Of a DNA stretch of 21,354 nucleotides, positions 14,577 to 21,354 are shown piece by piece (position 1 is the first letter of the stretch; the number at the start of each line of letters is the position of its first letter). This DNA comes from a virus. Below the pieces are notes generated by a model. The model saw only the letters and a program-made list of their open reading frames with translations. It did not search any database and had not been told where the DNA came from. A program made the translations under genes and the position numbers. Location: positions 1 through 21,354 of IMG/VR virus record IMGVR_UViG_3300027917_003282, one strand, 5' to 3'.

Positions 14577-15752
14577 TTAATCTACAAAAATTGGTGCCTC
14601 TATAGTTTTCCCTCTTTTTGAATTAACCAGGAAAAACGCTTGTTGTGGTTTTTCAAAACTTGCTTTTATGCTCATCGCATATGCGTTATAGCCGATAATA
14701 GATCCATTTATAACGAGATCTTCCGTAGAAAACCTTTGATGCCAATGTGCGGCCACATCCAAATTAACTTTTTGGGCCTTATTCCATTGAGCAATTGCTT
14801 TATTAAATGGAATACTTATTCCACCAACTCCACCCGCATATCTTATACCTTCTCCGTGATGAAATCTAATTAAATATCCGTCAATATCTAAGAGATTATG
14901 ATAACTTCTTGTTAGATTAAATTTTAATTTAGACTCTTCCCGATAATATTTAACTAAGAAATTATAAATCATCCATTCTAAGCTATTTTGTACATTTGTA
15001 GCTACTCGTCTTTCTTTGGTTATTCTGGAATGGTTTCCAACACTACATGGAATAATTAATTCATCCAAATCACCGTAATCAATTAAATAGTTAATGCCAG
15101 ACACTATTAATTCAAAAACTTCCAGACATGAATCGATTGGCGACATTGCCCCTGTTTCTACTAAATCTTCATGTATGTTACCTGAGATCAAGTCGCCGCC
15201 TAACCACAATATGCATTTTTTAATATCAGATTTACTTCTGGTCATTTCAATTAATTTTAATGAGTTTTCAAAAAATTTATTGGATCTTTTCTTGGCTATT
15301 TCTGGATTATATTCGTTTAGTCCATTAACCGTTCTTGAATCAACCATTTCCTCAAAATGTAAATCGGAATATAATAAAACAGCAACGGATTCATTTTTCT
15401 TTAGATTGTTTATCTTGCGAATTTTATCTGCAATAATACTATCCGATTTATTCTCGAATACTTCGAACATTGATAATTGTTGTCTTTGTTCCTCATTCAT
15501 TCTTAAGAGTTCGTTATATTTATTTCTCAATTCTCTATTTTCTTTATTAATTTTCTTTATTTTAGATTCTATAGCTACCTCATCCTCGGTATCAATAATC
15601 GGAATATCAGCGACATATCCCAGATCTAATGCTTTATTATATCTGCCACTTAATGTTTTTCTGGGAATTTTAAGTTTTTTAGCAGCTTCAGTGATAGATC
15701 CGTATTTTTTTACACTATCTATGGCTTGTTTTAATTTTTCTTTTTCTGTCAT
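14577..15752 (-). CDS. HTH-coiled-coil-metallophosphoesterase
   Basis: A 391-residue three-part protein. Residues 5-45 form a helix-turn-helix (GSITEAAKKLKIPRKTLSGR). Residues 55-100 are a coiled coil (KIKKINKENRELRNKYNELL). The rest is a calcineurin-like phosphoesterase with SDLH (D130, H132), GGDL (D187), GNH (N240, H241), FHHGEG (H298/H299) and AHWHQ (H336, H338), so all metal ligands are present. Such proteins are common in phages beside replication genes, and their substrate is not settled; nuclease or phosphatase activity on DNA ends is possible. The HTH suggests it binds DNA directly. It follows the ribonucleotide reductase gene after 15 bases. Confidence 0.88.
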   Translation of the reverse strand: MTEKEKLKQAIDSVKKYGSITEAAKKLKIPRKTLSGRYNKALDLGYVADIPIIDTEDEVAIESKIKKINKENRELRNKYNELLRMNEEQRQQLSMFEVFENKSDSIIADKIRKINNLKKNESVAVLLYSDLHFEEMVDSRTVNGLNEYNPEIAKKRSNKFFENSLKLIEMTRSKSDIKKCILWLGGDLISGNIHEDLVETGAMSPIDSCLEVFELIVSGINYLIDYGDLDELIIPCSVGNHSRITKERRVATNVQNSLEWMIYNFLVKYYREESKLKFNLTRSYHNLLDIDGYLIRFHHGEGIRYAGGVGGISIPFNKAIAQWNKAQKVNLDVAAHWHQRFSTEDLVINGSIIGYNAYAMSIKASFEKPQQAFFLVNSKRGKTIEAPIFVD

Positions 15753-15767
15753 TTATATCAACTTTTT

Positions 15768-17528
15768 CTAAATATCACATACCCCACTATTACATTCTAC
15801 CACTGAAGCGGCAGATTCTTTAATTTGGTTTAAAATTTTTGAAACTTCTTCGATTGGAATTGGTTCAAGCGGACTTTCGCCTTTTGATGCATCTACATAA
15901 ACAGTCATGCCTTTCAAACCACGTATATATTTTAATATAATGGTTGATAAATCTTTTTTGGTAGTTTTTTTGGATAAATTAATTGTTTTCGAGCAAGCAT
16001 TGTCCAAATGTTTTTGAACTACTAATTGAACTTTGCAATGATGATCTGGGCTAATCTCATGAGCACCCTCAAAATGAGAATAGTCCTTTTGATCTTTAAT
16101 AAATTGCTCCAATAATGGATGAACAACAATTTCACTTGATTGATTGGCCATTTCTGATGTAATATCTTTATGTTTGTTGAATCTTCTTTTATATATTGGG
16201 GCAAACATTGGTTCGATGCCAGAACTGCATCCAGCAACTATACTGGTAGTCCCAGTTGGTGCCACTGTGAGTAAAAATGAGTTACGGATTCCATATTCTA
16301 AAATCTTTTTGCGCAATGCTGGGGTCAATGATTTTTTACAAAATCCAGCTTGAATGAATTTTTCTCTATCCAATAATGGAAATTGTCCTTTTTCAACAGC
16401 GAGAAAAATACTTGCTTCATAAGCTTTCTTTTTAATAAAATTCATTACTTTATCTATGATTTCAATGCTCTTTTCCGAACTATATTTTATCCCCATCTTT
16501 AAAAGCATATCATGAAGACCCATGATGCCCAACCCAATTCTGCGTTCCTTTTGGGCTATTTCTTTAATGATTTGAATTGGATATTCATTTTTATCTATTA
16601 CATTGTCTAAAAATCTTACAGCAAGCCTTATTGTATCATCTAACAACCCGAAGTCTATTTCTCCATTATCTTTTATGTGGGTTGGCAATATTATAGCTCC
16701 TAGACAGCATACAGAATGTGGAGGCAATATTTGTTCAGCGCACGGATTTGATACAGTTTGTTCTCGACACCATGCCAGATTATTCATTTCTCTAGCTAGT
16801 CCTAAATTTAAAAATCCTGGATCTCCAGTCTTTAACGAGTTTTCTACTACTTTATCATATAACCATTTAGCTTTAATGGTCTTAAGTAATTTATCTTGCC
16901 ATTTAAGTTCTATATCTCCATTCGATTCTACTAAATCAAAAAACTTATCATCTACAATAATACTAATATTTGCATTATTTAATTCTTTTTTATCAAGCTT
17001 AACATGTAAAAATTCTTCTATATCAGGATGCCAATAACTTAATCCATACAATAAAGCGCTACGACGCCCTCCCCCCTCTCTTAATTCATTACAAACACCA
17101 TTCACAATTTTCATGAGAGATACAGAACCAGTAGCTATTCCTCCAGTTCTTTTAATTTCAGATCCCCTCGGGCGAATATTATCAAACGATATTCCTATCC
17201 CCCCCCCAAGGCCAGTGATTATTGTTACATCATGCAAAAGTTGCGCCCATCCCTCTCGACTATCTTCTGATGGTAGGACAAAGCAATTCATCATGGCACT
17301 GATTTTACGTCCAGCACCACGCCAAATACGACCCCCAGGCGAAAAGCGAGATTGGCTCATGATTTCAAAAAATCTTTGTTCAAAATGTTTTATTTTTTCA
17401 CCCTCTTCGGCACTCGCTATAAATGAACTAATGCGCTGGCAAGCCTCTTGGAAAGTTTCGCTTTCTGATATGGCATATCTATCTTTGAAAATTTGCAAAG
17501 CAAATCCTGTTGGTTCATAGGGTTCCAT
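15768..17528 (-). CDS. nrdJ: Adenosylcobalamin-dependent (class II) ribonucleotide reductase
   Basis: A 586-residue enzyme reducing ribonucleotides to deoxyribonucleotides, using coenzyme B12 rather than an iron subunit. FSPGGRIWRGAG (62-73) and MMNCFVLP (79-86, C82) are the N-terminal class II marks. NPCAEQ (261-266) contains the thiyl-radical C263 with N261 and E265. VAPTGTTSIVAG (422-433) is the phosphate-binding loop. The C-terminal pair C579/C584 (ECNSGVC) would pass electrons from thioredoxin or glutaredoxin. No small subunit gene accompanies it, as expected for class II. The ATG overlaps the dCMP deaminase stop (TAATG). It depends on the host for B12 and implies growth independent of oxygen for dNTP supply. 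Confidence 0.93.
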   Translation of the reverse strand: MEPYEPTGFALQIFKDRYAISESETFQEACQRISSFIASAEEGEKIKHFEQRFFEIMSQSRFSPGGRIWRGAGRKISAMMNCFVLPSEDSREGWAQLLHDVTIITGLGGGIGISFDNIRPRGSEIKRTGGIATGSVSLMKIVNGVCNELREGGGRRSALLYGLSYWHPDIEEFLHVKLDKKELNNANISIIVDDKFFDLVESNGDIELKWQDKLLKTIKAKWLYDKVVENSLKTGDPGFLNLGLAREMNNLAWCREQTVSNPCAEQILPPHSVCCLGAIILPTHIKDNGEIDFGLLDDTIRLAVRFLDNVIDKNEYPIQIIKEIAQKERRIGLGIMGLHDMLLKMGIKYSSEKSIEIIDKVMNFIKKKAYEASIFLAVEKGQFPLLDREKFIQAGFCKKSLTPALRKKILEYGIRNSFLLTVAPTGTTSIVAGCSSGIEPMFAPIYKRRFNKHKDITSEMANQSSEIVVHPLLEQFIKDQKDYSHFEGAHEISPDHHCKVQLVVQKHLDNACSKTINLSKKTTKKDLSTIILKYIRGLKGMTVYVDASKGESPLEPIPIEEVSKILNQIKESAASVVECNSGVCDI

Positions 17529-18091
17529 TAATTGTTCGCCAATCTCTTCAATAAATCTCTGTTCTCATCCATTACAGTGGTGATCATCACTAGTTGTCTA
17601 AGACTATCGAGTTCATCCAAAATAAGTGAACGATTTTGGGGTTTCCATCGGACAATTTCTACATCGTGATTTTCTAACATATCTTGTACAACTTGAGTTA
17701 AATGGCCTTCCTTAGACTCTTTGGAATATGCACCTTCACTTGACATTGTGATGGGACCATAAACTACTCGTTTGATACCAACTTGAATCATTTGTGCCCA
17801 ACAATGAACACATGGTGGGCCTGTGATATATGCAGTTGCCCCGTCTAAAGATCCGGTGCAATTCAGAATAGCATTATTCTCACTGTGAATTATAGGTCCA
17901 TATTTAGCTGGACGGTCTTGTGGCATTTTATCAAAATCAACTTTTCTTGGATGGCCATTATATCCCTGGCCGATTATTCTATTTTTACTATCTACAAGAA
18001 TGCAACCACATTTTGTACTATAGTCTTGACTCCGGGTTCGAGTCCAAAGGACTTGAACCATAAAATAATCATCGAAACTCAATCTATCCAT
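17528..18091 (-). CDS. Deoxycytidylate (dCMP) deaminase
   Basis: A 187-residue zinc deaminase that would turn dCMP into dUMP for thymidylate synthesis. Zinc site: H69-S-E71 (HSENNAI; the usual form is HAE) and P93-C94-x-x-C97 (GPPCVHC). GYNGHPR (43-49) is a family signature near the substrate site. The length beyond residue 150 is a helical tail. Shared TAATG junctions link it to the HD gene upstream and to the ribonucleotide reductase downstream, forming a dNTP supply group. No thymidylate synthase is in the window. Confidence 0.9.
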   Translation of the reverse strand: MDRLSFDDYFMVQVLWTRTRSQDYSTKCGCILVDSKNRIIGQGYNGHPRKVDFDKMPQDRPAKYGPIIHSENNAILNCTGSLDGATAYITGPPCVHCWAQMIQVGIKRVVYGPITMSSEGAYSKESKEGHLTQVVQDMLENHDVEIVRWKPQNRSLILDELDSLRQLVMITTVMDENRDLLKRLANN

Positions 18092-18735
18092 TAGACACCA
18101 GTAATACCAAAAAAACCTTCTGTTGAAATTTCTCCAGGTGTAAATTCCAATTCAATTGATTCTCTGATTTCTTCAAAAACTATATTTTTAAATGGTAACA
18201 AAATTTCTTTACAATATGTTTTAAAACAGTATTTGGTGTGTGTTCTATAAGAGCGTGAATCAGCTTCTCTTACATAAAACCAATTAGATACATTATCATA
18301 TCCAACTTTAGCAATAAAATTTCTTATTAACCCCTGATTTATATTAGTTTTAATATCAAACATATGTGTTTGTATAATCCTAACAACTCTATCCCTAACA
18401 GCCAATGTTGATTGCCATAATGTCAATTTATCCCAGGCTATATCTGCTGAATAATATTCATGGTGATGATAAGTTACAACATTATCATCATTGATTTGAC
18501 GCGCTTTTTCTTTTCCTAAATCATGGAATAATGCAGCAAATAAAGTAATTTCATTTTTAACTTCCAAACAATCTAAGACATTCATTGTATGATCAAAAAT
18601 ACTCTCATTATTTTTAAGTATGACCCCCTTAGATCTTTCTAATTCTTCAAAAGATTTAGGGATTTTTTTCCAAAAACTGCTTGGTGTTTTGGATGCAAGC
18701 ATACCAGAAATTAAAAAATCAGTATCAGTTTTCAT
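18091..18735 (-). CDS. HD-domain phosphohydrolase (CCA-enzyme/nucleotidase-like HD)
   Basis: A 214-residue metal-dependent phosphohydrolase. HD ligands are H49 (FDHTMNVL), H71-D72 (LFHDLGK) and D159 (READSRS), with an extra HHH at 90-92. The arrangement SIFDHT...FAALFHDLGK...YHHHEYYSADIA recalls the HD half of bacterial CCA-adding enzymes and related 2',3'-cyclic or nucleotide phosphatases. The nucleotidyltransferase half is absent. Between a protease and dCMP deaminase genes, a nucleotide-recycling or signal-nucleotide-cleaving role is possible, such as breaking host defence messengers. ATG overlaps the protease stop (ATGA). Confidence 0.83.
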   Translation of the reverse strand: MKTDTDFLISGMLASKTPSSFWKKIPKSFEELERSKGVILKNNESIFDHTMNVLDCLEVKNEITLFAALFHDLGKEKARQINDDNVVTYHHHEYYSADIAWDKLTLWQSTLAVRDRVVRIIQTHMFDIKTNINQGLIRNFIAKVGYDNVSNWFYVREADSRSYRTHTKYCFKTYCKEILLPFKNIVFEEIRESIELEFTPGEISTEGFFGITGV

Positions 18736-19529
18736 GATTTATCCATAACTGAATTTGCTATTAACAAATCTTTTAAAATTTCTACAGAGATAGAATATGC
18801 TCTATGAGAAACAAAACGACCATAGAAAACATCAGTTTTAGAAGAAATGCCTATTAAATAATAATGATCATCAAATTGTCTAAATAAACCTCCACCACTA
18901 GAACCAGGCGCAATTTCTGCGTTTGTTAAAAATCCAGAAAAATAATTATTTTTAATAATTCCAGAAATGATACCATCGGTCGGAGCAGGTTTTTCTCCCA
19001 ATTGACAACCGACAGCGTATACTCTATCAAAAACTTGTAATTTATCCAACATTTCTTTCGAAGCAAGACGAGCAAGGGGATACATGATTTCTGATTGGAA
19101 TCTCAATATTGCGAGATCTTTTTGGGGTTCCTGGATGGCTACTTTACCATCATATGTATGCCATTTGGAGGTTTGTTCTTGAAATGGAGTGATTCTTGGG
19201 GGTATATAAAACGTTTGGTAAATTTCTTTTCCGGTTATTCCATCTATTTTAAATAAGACCCTATATTTATCTATATTGATAACATGATAATTAGTAACTA
19301 CTAAATAAATATACACTTTACTATCGGGCATGAATTGGCGATGAATAATAACACCAGACCCATGTTTCCCCCCACGATAAATATGAACGATAGGGTCTAC
19401 CATGTCGGAATATTTTGTGATAGCATCATTGAAAACAACGGCTATTGAATCATCGATAGGAGACACTAATGAACACAATGATATTGCAATAAGACACAGA
19501 AACTTAAAAGGGGTAGATTGAATAAGCAT
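18732..19529 (-). CDS. Exported trypsin-fold serine protease
   Basis: A 265-residue protein (from ATG 19529) with an N-terminal signal, FKFLCLIAISLCSLV (about 8-22), and a chymotrypsin/HtrA-type protease domain. The triad is visible: H82 in VVTNYHVI, D138 in KDLAILRF and S211 in APGSSGGG. GSGVIIH (57-63) is the usual strand before the histidine. No PDZ domain follows, unlike HtrA. It should act in the periplasm or outside. A longer frame could begin at 19562, but 19529 lies one base after the upstream stop and gives a cleaner signal peptide; neither start has a strong ribosome site. Placed directly after two lipoprotein genes, it may act at the cell envelope. Confidence 0.85.
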   Translation of the reverse strand: MLIQSTPFKFLCLIAISLCSLVSPIDDSIAVVFNDAITKYSDMVDPIVHIYRGGKHGSGVIIHRQFMPDSKVYIYLVVTNYHVINIDKYRVLFKIDGITGKEIYQTFYIPPRITPFQEQTSKWHTYDGKVAIQEPQKDLAILRFQSEIMYPLARLASKEMLDKLQVFDRVYAVGCQLGEKPAPTDGIISGIIKNNYFSGFLTNAEIAPGSSGGGLFRQFDDHYYLIGISSKTDVFYGRFVSHRAYSISVEILKDLLIANSVMDKS

Positions 19530-19530
19530 T

Positions 19531-19941
19531 TTATAGAGTTTGCTTATACCAATTAATACCATCTACGCTACCGCGAAGACCCGCCAGAATCAAACCCTTT
19601 GCGTCTTGTATTTCTTGTGATTTAATGAAACGATCTATAATATCATAAAGCGTTAATAGAACAGGTATGTTGTCTTGAGTCAAAAGAGTTTTTAGGTCTT
19701 CTAAATAATTTTCACTATTTTGAATTGTTTGTTGGATAAAAAGTATTTGGGATTCTAATTGTTCAACTTTGACAAGTGGGAATTCATCCTGTTTTTCTTT
19801 TAAGACAATATAAGTTCCGATTTTTGTAAATTGATAAATGTTATTTTTGTGACGATCTAATGGATATTTATTTAAGGTCGCACATCCACCAGCCAACAAA
19901 ACACCAACACACAAAACGCTCAAAATCATACCTTTTAACAT
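19531..19941 (-). CDS. Lipoprotein of unknown function (136 aa)
   Basis: From ATG 19941 the protein has a short lipoprotein signal (MLKGMILSVLCVGVLLAGGC; lipobox ending at C20). A mature region of about 116 residues with a coiled-coil-like helix follows (VEQLESQILFIQQTIQNSEN). The first base run before the ATG is GAGGTGA with a 5-base spacer, which fixes the start; an upstream ATG-less extension to 19989 overlaps another gene and is unlikely. Outer-membrane anchoring facing the periplasm is predicted. No family recognised. It is followed by the protease gene after one base. Confidence 0.78.
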   Translation of the reverse strand: MLKGMILSVLCVGVLLAGGCATLNKYPLDRHKNNIYQFTKIGTYIVLKEKQDEFPLVKVEQLESQILFIQQTIQNSENYLEDLKTLLTQDNIPVLLTLYDIIDRFIKSQEIQDAKGLILAGLRGSVDGINWYKQTL

Positions 19942-19946
19942 TTGAA

Positions 19947-19953
19947 TCACCTC
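19947..19953 (-). promoter_or_regulatory. Strong ribosome binding site for the 19531-19941 lipoprotein
   Basis: GAGGTGA on the minus strand, 5 bases before the ATG at 19941. It is one of the best Shine-Dalgarno matches in the window and sets the start so that the signal peptide begins MLKGM. Confidence 0.65.
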
Positions 19954-19969
19954 ATTAGCTTTATACACC

Positions 19970-20464
19970 CTACTTATTATTATCACCAATCAATTGTTCC
20001 CAGTTTTCTAATTCTTTATTTTTTTCGACAATCTTCGGCTTGGGGAATAATATTTGGTATAAGTGATACCAAATGGATTTATTTTTTTCTAAATAATAAT
20101 CAACTTGAATAAAATATTGATCTACTCTTTCTCCGTTTATTAATAAGAAAATAAGATACGCGAAATTTTTAGATATAACAATTTCATCCCGACCCATTTC
20201 CTCCTCTAAATTAGATAGAATAGACTCAGCTTCTTCCGCGCTAATTTGACCATCCTGACTATGTTTTAATACATCAATTGTGGCACGAGCCAACCATTTT
20301 TGTCTTGATTCATTATTTAAAGCTCGATTAAGACCCCATGCCTTAATAAATAATGCTTGTTTTGTTTGAGTATTATGTTCCATACCCTTATCGAGAGATA
20401 TTTGTGCCTTAGATGCACTGCATCCACCGATTAAGAAACATAGGATAAACAATCTGAGCCACAT
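19970..20464 (-). CDS. Lipoprotein with EF-hand-like loop (164 aa)
   Basis: From ATG 20464 the protein starts MWLRLFILCFLIGGC, a lipoprotein signal with lipobox ending at C15. A TTG five codons upstream is an alternative start. The mature part is helical. The segment HSQDGQISAEEAE places D, G, I and E as in positions 5, 6, 8 and 12 of an EF-hand loop, although position 1 is lysine, so calcium binding is doubtful. A later region (about 130-150) is rich in tyrosine, tryptophan and lysine. GGTGG precedes the start. No family recognised; an envelope function is inferred from the anchor. Confidence 0.76.
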   Translation of the reverse strand: MWLRLFILCFLIGGCSASKAQISLDKGMEHNTQTKQALFIKAWGLNRALNNESRQKWLARATIDVLKHSQDGQISAEEAESILSNLEEEMGRDEIVISKNFAYLIFLLINGERVDQYFIQVDYYLEKNKSIWYHLYQILFPKPKIVEKNKELENWEQLIGDNNK

Positions 20465-20465
20465 A

Positions 20466-20732
20466 TTATTTTCCACCAAACATAGATAAAATTCTAATGG
20501 CTATTAAAAATCCCTGTGACCAATCTTTAAATTTAATCGCAGACACTAATTCTTGCCTAGCTTCTCTTAATTCCTCTTGACTACAAAAATTCACTATAAT
20601 ATTAAATTTATCAGTATCTCTTAATCCAACTGATTTATTGGCAATATTTTGTGTAGACGGATCTAGGGATAGGGCTATTAGGTCATCTACTAAATTTACA
20701 GTATTTATACATATTTTTTGGGTTAATTCCAC
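20466..20732 (-). CDS. Unknown small protein (88 aa, GTG start)
   Basis: An 88-residue protein beginning at GTG 20732 with AAGGAAA about 8 bases upstream. Helical by composition, with EELREARQELVSAIKF (about 54-69) and a C-terminus FLIAIRILSMFGGK that is fairly hydrophobic but short for a membrane helix. It ends one base before the lipoprotein ATG (TAATATG). No motif or family recognised. Confidence 0.65.
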   Translation of the reverse strand: MELTQKICINTVNLVDDLIALSLDPSTQNIANKSVGLRDTDKFNIIVNFCSQEELREARQELVSAIKFKDWSQGFLIAIRILSMFGGK

Positions 20733-20744
20733 TAAGTAATTTCC

Positions 20745-20927
20745 TTATTTGGTCTCTCTGAGTTTCGCCGCACATCTATGACAATAGAAATTACCATATA
20801 AAACTTGTCCATTGTTAGCAAAGCTTTGTATCCACGTTGCATTTAAAAAACACTTCTCTGTCCTGCATTTTGATGGTGGTTTTATATCTGATTCCAACCA
20901 ACTTTCTTTTAGTGTTTTTTCGTACAT
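20745..20927 (-). CDS. Small zinc-binding protein (60 aa)
   Basis: A 60-residue protein with C21-x4-C26 and C49-x2-C52 (YCHRCAAK), 22 residues apart, enough for a single zinc site as in treble-clef or recycled zinc-finger mini-proteins of phages. The rest is polar. The ATG shares its A with the upstream stop (TAATG) and follows GAGGTGG by 5 bases, a strong ribosome site. Function unknown. Confidence 0.7.
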   Translation of the reverse strand: MYEKTLKESWLESDIKPPSKCRTEKCFLNATWIQSFANNGQVLYGNFYCHRCAAKLRETK

Positions 20928-21354
20928 TATTCCACCTCACAATCCCCAGGACACGGCCCAAGGATATCACCGTGTAACAAATGCCTTTCGACAGCATTTT
21001 TGCTAATCATAATGGTATGACGATTGTTGGGATTTCCAGGTGGCACATGGCAGACTATTTCTTTGTGTGGTGGGGGATCATAGACTGTTTCACAATCGAC
21101 AATTTGTTCACATTCGATATCATCAAACGTCATAGCCACGGAAGCATTTGTGACTACGGCATCTTTCTCTGTCTCATAAAACTCTACGCCTACGACTGTA
21201 AAACATCCACCGTCACTAAAGCCCGTTAAATTAGATAGTTCGACAGCTAGTAAATCGCCTTGCGCGAGGTCAGCAGGGAAATCCAAGCCATTTGGCGTAT
21301 TAACGGGGAGATCAATTACTAGAAGAGTACCATAGGGATCTATTTCGGCGGGTG
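20927..21354 (-). CDS. Partial Cys-rich protein with CHVPPGNP/HGD-type C-terminal domain
   Basis: The frame is open to the right edge with no start codon that must be used (a TTG at 21286 is internal), so at least 141 C-terminal codons are present and the N-terminus lies beyond the window. The visible part starts with a beta-rich region (GTLLVIDLPVNTP, FSDGGCFTVVGVEFYE). It ends with CHVPPGNPNNRHTI, then AVERHLLHGDILGPC and PGDCE. This C-x-PPGNP...HTI...A..HL.HGD..GPC arrangement is a well-known motif of secreted and surface proteins in bacteria. It suggests an exported or virion-surface product, with disulphides likely. The TAA overlaps the next ATG. Confidence 0.8.
   Translation of the reverse strand, partial: PAEIDPYGTLLVIDLPVNTPNGLDFPADLAQGDLLAVELSNLTGFSDGGCFTVVGVEFYETEKDAVVTNASVAMTFDDIECEQIVDCETVYDPPPHKEIVCHVPPGNPNNRHTIMISKNAVERHLLHGDILGPCPGDCEVE

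Noticed and set aside
15094-15771. A long open frame on the plus strand (225 codons) opposite the metallophosphoesterase gene
   Set aside because: It mirrors a gene with all metal motifs intact; its product is serine- and leucine-rich without motifs, typical of an antisense shadow in AT-rich DNA.
20182-20260. A true calcium-binding EF hand in the 164-residue lipoprotein
   Set aside because: The loop has lysine at the first coordinating position and only one clear copy, so calcium binding is not supported.
20815-20997. A 60-codon minus-strand frame overlapping two small genes
   Set aside because: It lies out of frame across the junction of two genes with strong ribosome sites and has no motif.

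Overview
The window looks like part of a large, strictly lytic tailed-phage genome, or an equivalent virus contig, infecting a Gram-negative bacterium. All genes I accept lie on the minus strand and are packed head to tail. Stop and start codons overlap at nearly every junction (TAATG or ATGA), and no gap between genes exceeds about 50 bases. The DNA is visibly AT-rich and uses GGAG/GAGG-type ribosome sites. The gene mix is viral: replisome parts, recombination nucleases, nucleotide-metabolism enzymes and many small orphan proteins. Lipobox signal peptides point to a host with an outer membrane.

Transcription runs from high to low coordinates, so the layout is described that way. At 21354-18732 is an envelope block: a cysteine-rich protein entering from the right edge with a CHVPPGNP/HGD-type C-terminus, a small zinc-binding protein, an orphan, two lipoproteins and an exported trypsin-fold protease. 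At 18735-15768 is a nucleotide block: HD phosphohydrolase, dCMP deaminase and B12-dependent ribonucleotide reductase. At 15752-11993 are an HTH-metallophosphoesterase, a GT-A glycosyltransferase, a Cas4-like Fe-S nuclease, RNase HI and a lipobox-plus-transmembrane protein that resembles a unimolecular spanin. A strong-looking extended -10 promoter at about 12009-11980 then begins a run of small zinc-ribbon and orphan genes (11946-9839).

From 9846 to 802 comes the replication-recombination core: RecA-like recombinase, a small PD-(D/E)XK nuclease, a helical protein, a two-part protein ending in a zinc ribbon, DnaB-like helicase, DnaG-like primase, dNMP kinase, a second Cas4-like Fe-S nuclease, and DnaE flanked by two tiny membrane proteins. 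A glycosyltransferase closes the window.

The two strongest anomalies are these. (1) DnaE ends just after the palm, with all three catalytic aspartates present but no fingers, beta-binding or OB regions, and with no continuation in any frame. It also carries an insertion of about 110 residues just before the catalytic DID motif. (2) A complete CxxC/CxxC zinc-ribbon frame of 54 codons follows the stop codon of the upstream gene in the same frame. It has no ATG, GTG or TTG start, and its own stop overlaps the dnaB start. Function calls rest on motifs read by eye; no database search was possible.
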